A stretch of 5,814 bases of DNA from UBA4735 sp036569845. GTDB lineage: Bacteria; Chloroflexota; Limnocylindria; P2-11E. This document shows positions 4,861 through 5,814 of this stretch, in pieces (the stretch's first letter is position 1; the number at the start of each line of letters is the position of its first letter). The translations under genes were made by a program, and so were the position numbers. The notes below the pieces were generated by a model. The model was not told where the DNA came from. It did no database searches and saw only the letters and a list, made by a program, of their open reading frames with translations. The DNA is taken from positions 1 to 5,814 of the forward strand of contig DATCPY010000035.1 of NCBI GenBank assembly GCA_036569845.1. The letters run 5' to 3'.

Positions 4861-5229
4861 TCACTGCCCGCGCAGGCGGTCGAGCTCACGGCGCTCGCGC
4901 TTCGTCGGTCGTCCCGCTCCGCGCTCGCGCACGAAGACCCGGGGCTCGCGCTTGATGACCGGGGCGGGCGGGCTGTGATCGATCAGGTAGGTCGCCGCGA
5001 GGGGGGCCCCGACCCGCTTGGCGATGACGGTCACGACTTCAAGGATCCGCTCGCGCTCAACGAACGCCTCGATGCGATCGCCGACCTCCACCATGGTCGA
5101 TGCCTTCGCCGCCACGCGGTTCACCCGGACATGGCCGCCCCGGCACGCGGCCGTCGCTGCCGAACGGGTCTTGTACAGCCGAACGGCCCAGAGCCAAATG
5201 TCCACCCGAGTGCTCTCGATGTGAGCCAT
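4861..5229 (-). CDS. S4-domain RNA-binding protein, Hsp15 (HslR)-like
   Basis: A 122-residue cytoplasmic protein starting at the ATG at 5229 (minus strand). The S4 RNA-binding domain spans about residues 7-66: TRVDIWLWAVRLYKTRSAA (7-25), CRGGHVRVN (29-37), AAKAS (40-44) and VGDRIE. The C-terminal part has the actinobacterial-type extension VGAPLAATYLIDHSPPAP, followed by a strongly basic tail FVRERGAGRPTKRERRELDRLRG. Escherichia coli Hsp15 binds 50S subunits carrying stalled nascent chains and helps rescue them; a similar ribosome-associated role is inferred. The open frame continues upstream past 5229, but homology begins at MAHIESTRVD and the DoxX gene occupies that DNA in another frame, so 5229 is the likely start. 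It follows the DoxX gene by 35 bp on the same strand, so a two-gene transcript is plausible. Confidence 0.92.
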   Translation of the reverse strand: MAHIESTRVDIWLWAVRLYKTRSAATAACRGGHVRVNRVAAKASTMVEVGDRIEAFVERERILEVVTVIAKRVGAPLAATYLIDHSPPAPVIKREPRVFVRERGAGRPTKRERRELDRLRGQ

Positions 5230-5264
5230 CGTGCCACCACGCTCCGCGTGGCGCGAGCGGCGCC

Positions 5265-5654
5265 CTAGTCGGGTGGTCTTTCGCGCGGCTCGAGCAAGGT
5301 CCACCAGACCCAGGCAATCAACACCGCTTGGACCGGCAGCCGAAGCCACAGCAGCAGATCCACCAGCGGTCGTTCCGGTGCCCTCGGGTGATCGATCGCC
5401 GTGTTCACGTTGGCCGGGAACACAGCGATCAGGAGGGCGATCAGCCCCCAGCCGGCCGTCCGGCGGGTGAACGGCACCATGGCAGCGATCCCGCCGACGA
5501 TCTCCGCGCCACCGCTCAGGGCGACGAGCTCCTGATGCCACGGGAACCACGACGGGATCGTGGGGAGGTAGAACCCCGGGTCACGGAAGTGGTTCGCGCC
5601 CGCCACGATGAAGAACAGGGCCAGAAGCCAGCGGGACGGCCCCCGCGTGTTCAT
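5265..5654 (-). CDS. DoxX-like small membrane protein
   Basis: A 129-residue integral membrane protein starting at the ATG at 5654. The signature is RWLLALFFIVAGANHFRDPGFYLPTIP (8-34, quoted in parts: the helix then the HFRDP...YLPTIP motif), which is characteristic of the DoxX/DoxD-like family. Further helices lie at about 43-62 (LVALSGGAEIVGGIAAMVPF), 67-82 (AGWGLIALLIAVFPAN) and 100-121 (LLLWLRLPVQAVLIAWVWW), making four in all. VNTAIDH after the third helix is also typical. The frame extends upstream to a TTG near 5735, but that stretch is polar, unlike the family and overlaps the divergent gene. No strong Shine-Dalgarno is visible. Relatives are linked to thiol/oxidative-stress membrane complexes, but this branch has no defined function. 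It is divergent from the transglutaminase-type gene and upstream of the S4 gene. Confidence 0.88.
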   Translation of the reverse strand: MNTRGPSRWLLALFFIVAGANHFRDPGFYLPTIPSWFPWHQELVALSGGAEIVGGIAAMVPFTRRTAGWGLIALLIAVFPANVNTAIDHPRAPERPLVDLLLWLRLPVQAVLIAWVWWTLLEPRERPPD

Positions 5655-5729
5655 CGGGCCGCCACGTTCCGATCCATCGATCTCGTTCGTATCAGAGCTG
5701 GCAGCGAGCTGCTCTCCGCCGCGTGATCT

Positions 5730-5814
5730 ATGCAAGGCCCTATCTTTGCGAAGCTGAACACTCTCGTCTCACTGCGGCATAGCACCCGCTACCTCTACGA
5801 CCGCCCGGTCGCGC
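5730..5814 (+). CDS. Transglutaminase-type protein, N-terminal fragment
   Basis: The ATG at 5730 opens a frame that runs off the window after 28 codons. The end, LRHSTRYLYDRPVA (residues 15-28), matches the beginning of the bacterial transglutaminase N-terminal domain, where an (R/T)H-x-T-x-Y-x-Y-x-x-P-V pattern is typical. These proteins carry a Cys-His-Asp transglutaminase/protease-like domain further on; none of it is visible here. Two forms exist, a roughly 290-residue protein and a fused one above 1,000 residues, and the fragment cannot tell them apart. The first 14 residues (MQGPIFAKLNTLVS) are not typical, and no Shine-Dalgarno precedes the ATG, so the exact start is uncertain. It is divergent from the DoxX gene across a 75-bp gap that should hold both promoters. 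Confidence 0.72.
   Translation, partial: MQGPIFAKLNTLVSLRHSTRYLYDRPVA

Noticed and set aside
5230..5550. Upstream extension of the S4 protein to a 229-residue product
   Set aside because: Homology begins at the ATG at 5229, and the upstream part is a shadow of the DoxX gene in another frame.
5100..5726. Plus-strand 208-codon open frame across the DoxX and S4 genes
   Set aside because: It is Arg/Pro/His-rich with no motif and antisense to two recognised genes.

Overview
This is a GC-rich, densely packed bacterial chromosomal segment with short or no intergenic gaps. The gene types (an actinobacterial-style S4/Hsp15 protein, an ArsR regulator beside SRPBCC proteins, DoxX and DUF1761 membrane proteins) fit a soil or freshwater Actinomycetota or Chloroflexota genome. 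That placement is an inference from protein style, because there is no rRNA or other strong marker. I see no tRNA, rRNA, CRISPR array, insertion sequence or prophage gene.

Left part (1-1624, + strand): the C-terminal third of a hormone-sensitive-lipase-type alpha/beta hydrolase, cut by the window edge, is followed 10 bp later by a complete two-dinucleotide-domain flavoprotein monooxygenase. The spacing suggests one transcript and possibly consecutive steps on one substrate.

Centre (1637-4235, + strand): a self-contained operon with a recognisable promoter (TTGACA, 17-bp spacer, weak -10) and an AT-rich palindrome GTTATATAAC just upstream of the first gene. It encodes a cysteine-free ArsR-family repressor, a protein made of two tandem SRPBCC/AHSA1 domains, a PhnB-like VOC protein, a four-helix DUF1761 membrane protein and a DUF1801 protein with a Lys/Ala/Pro tail. 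Every junction is an overlap or a gap of 0-3 nt, so the five proteins are probably made together. The parts suggest a ligand-responsive module: repressor, two-chambered lipophilic-ligand binder, VOC enzyme or binder, membrane component and DUF1801 protein. Its function is not established and it is the best candidate here for an undescribed system.

Right part (4254-5814): a second DUF1801 gene lies on the minus strand, tail to tail with the operon. Next comes a short + strand reading frame for a 41-residue, acid-free, very basic Lys/Pro/Gly peptide with a good Shine-Dalgarno. A minus-strand pair follows, a DoxX-like membrane protein and an S4-domain Hsp15-like RNA-binding protein. Divergent from that pair is the first 28 codons of a transglutaminase-type protein that runs off the right edge.
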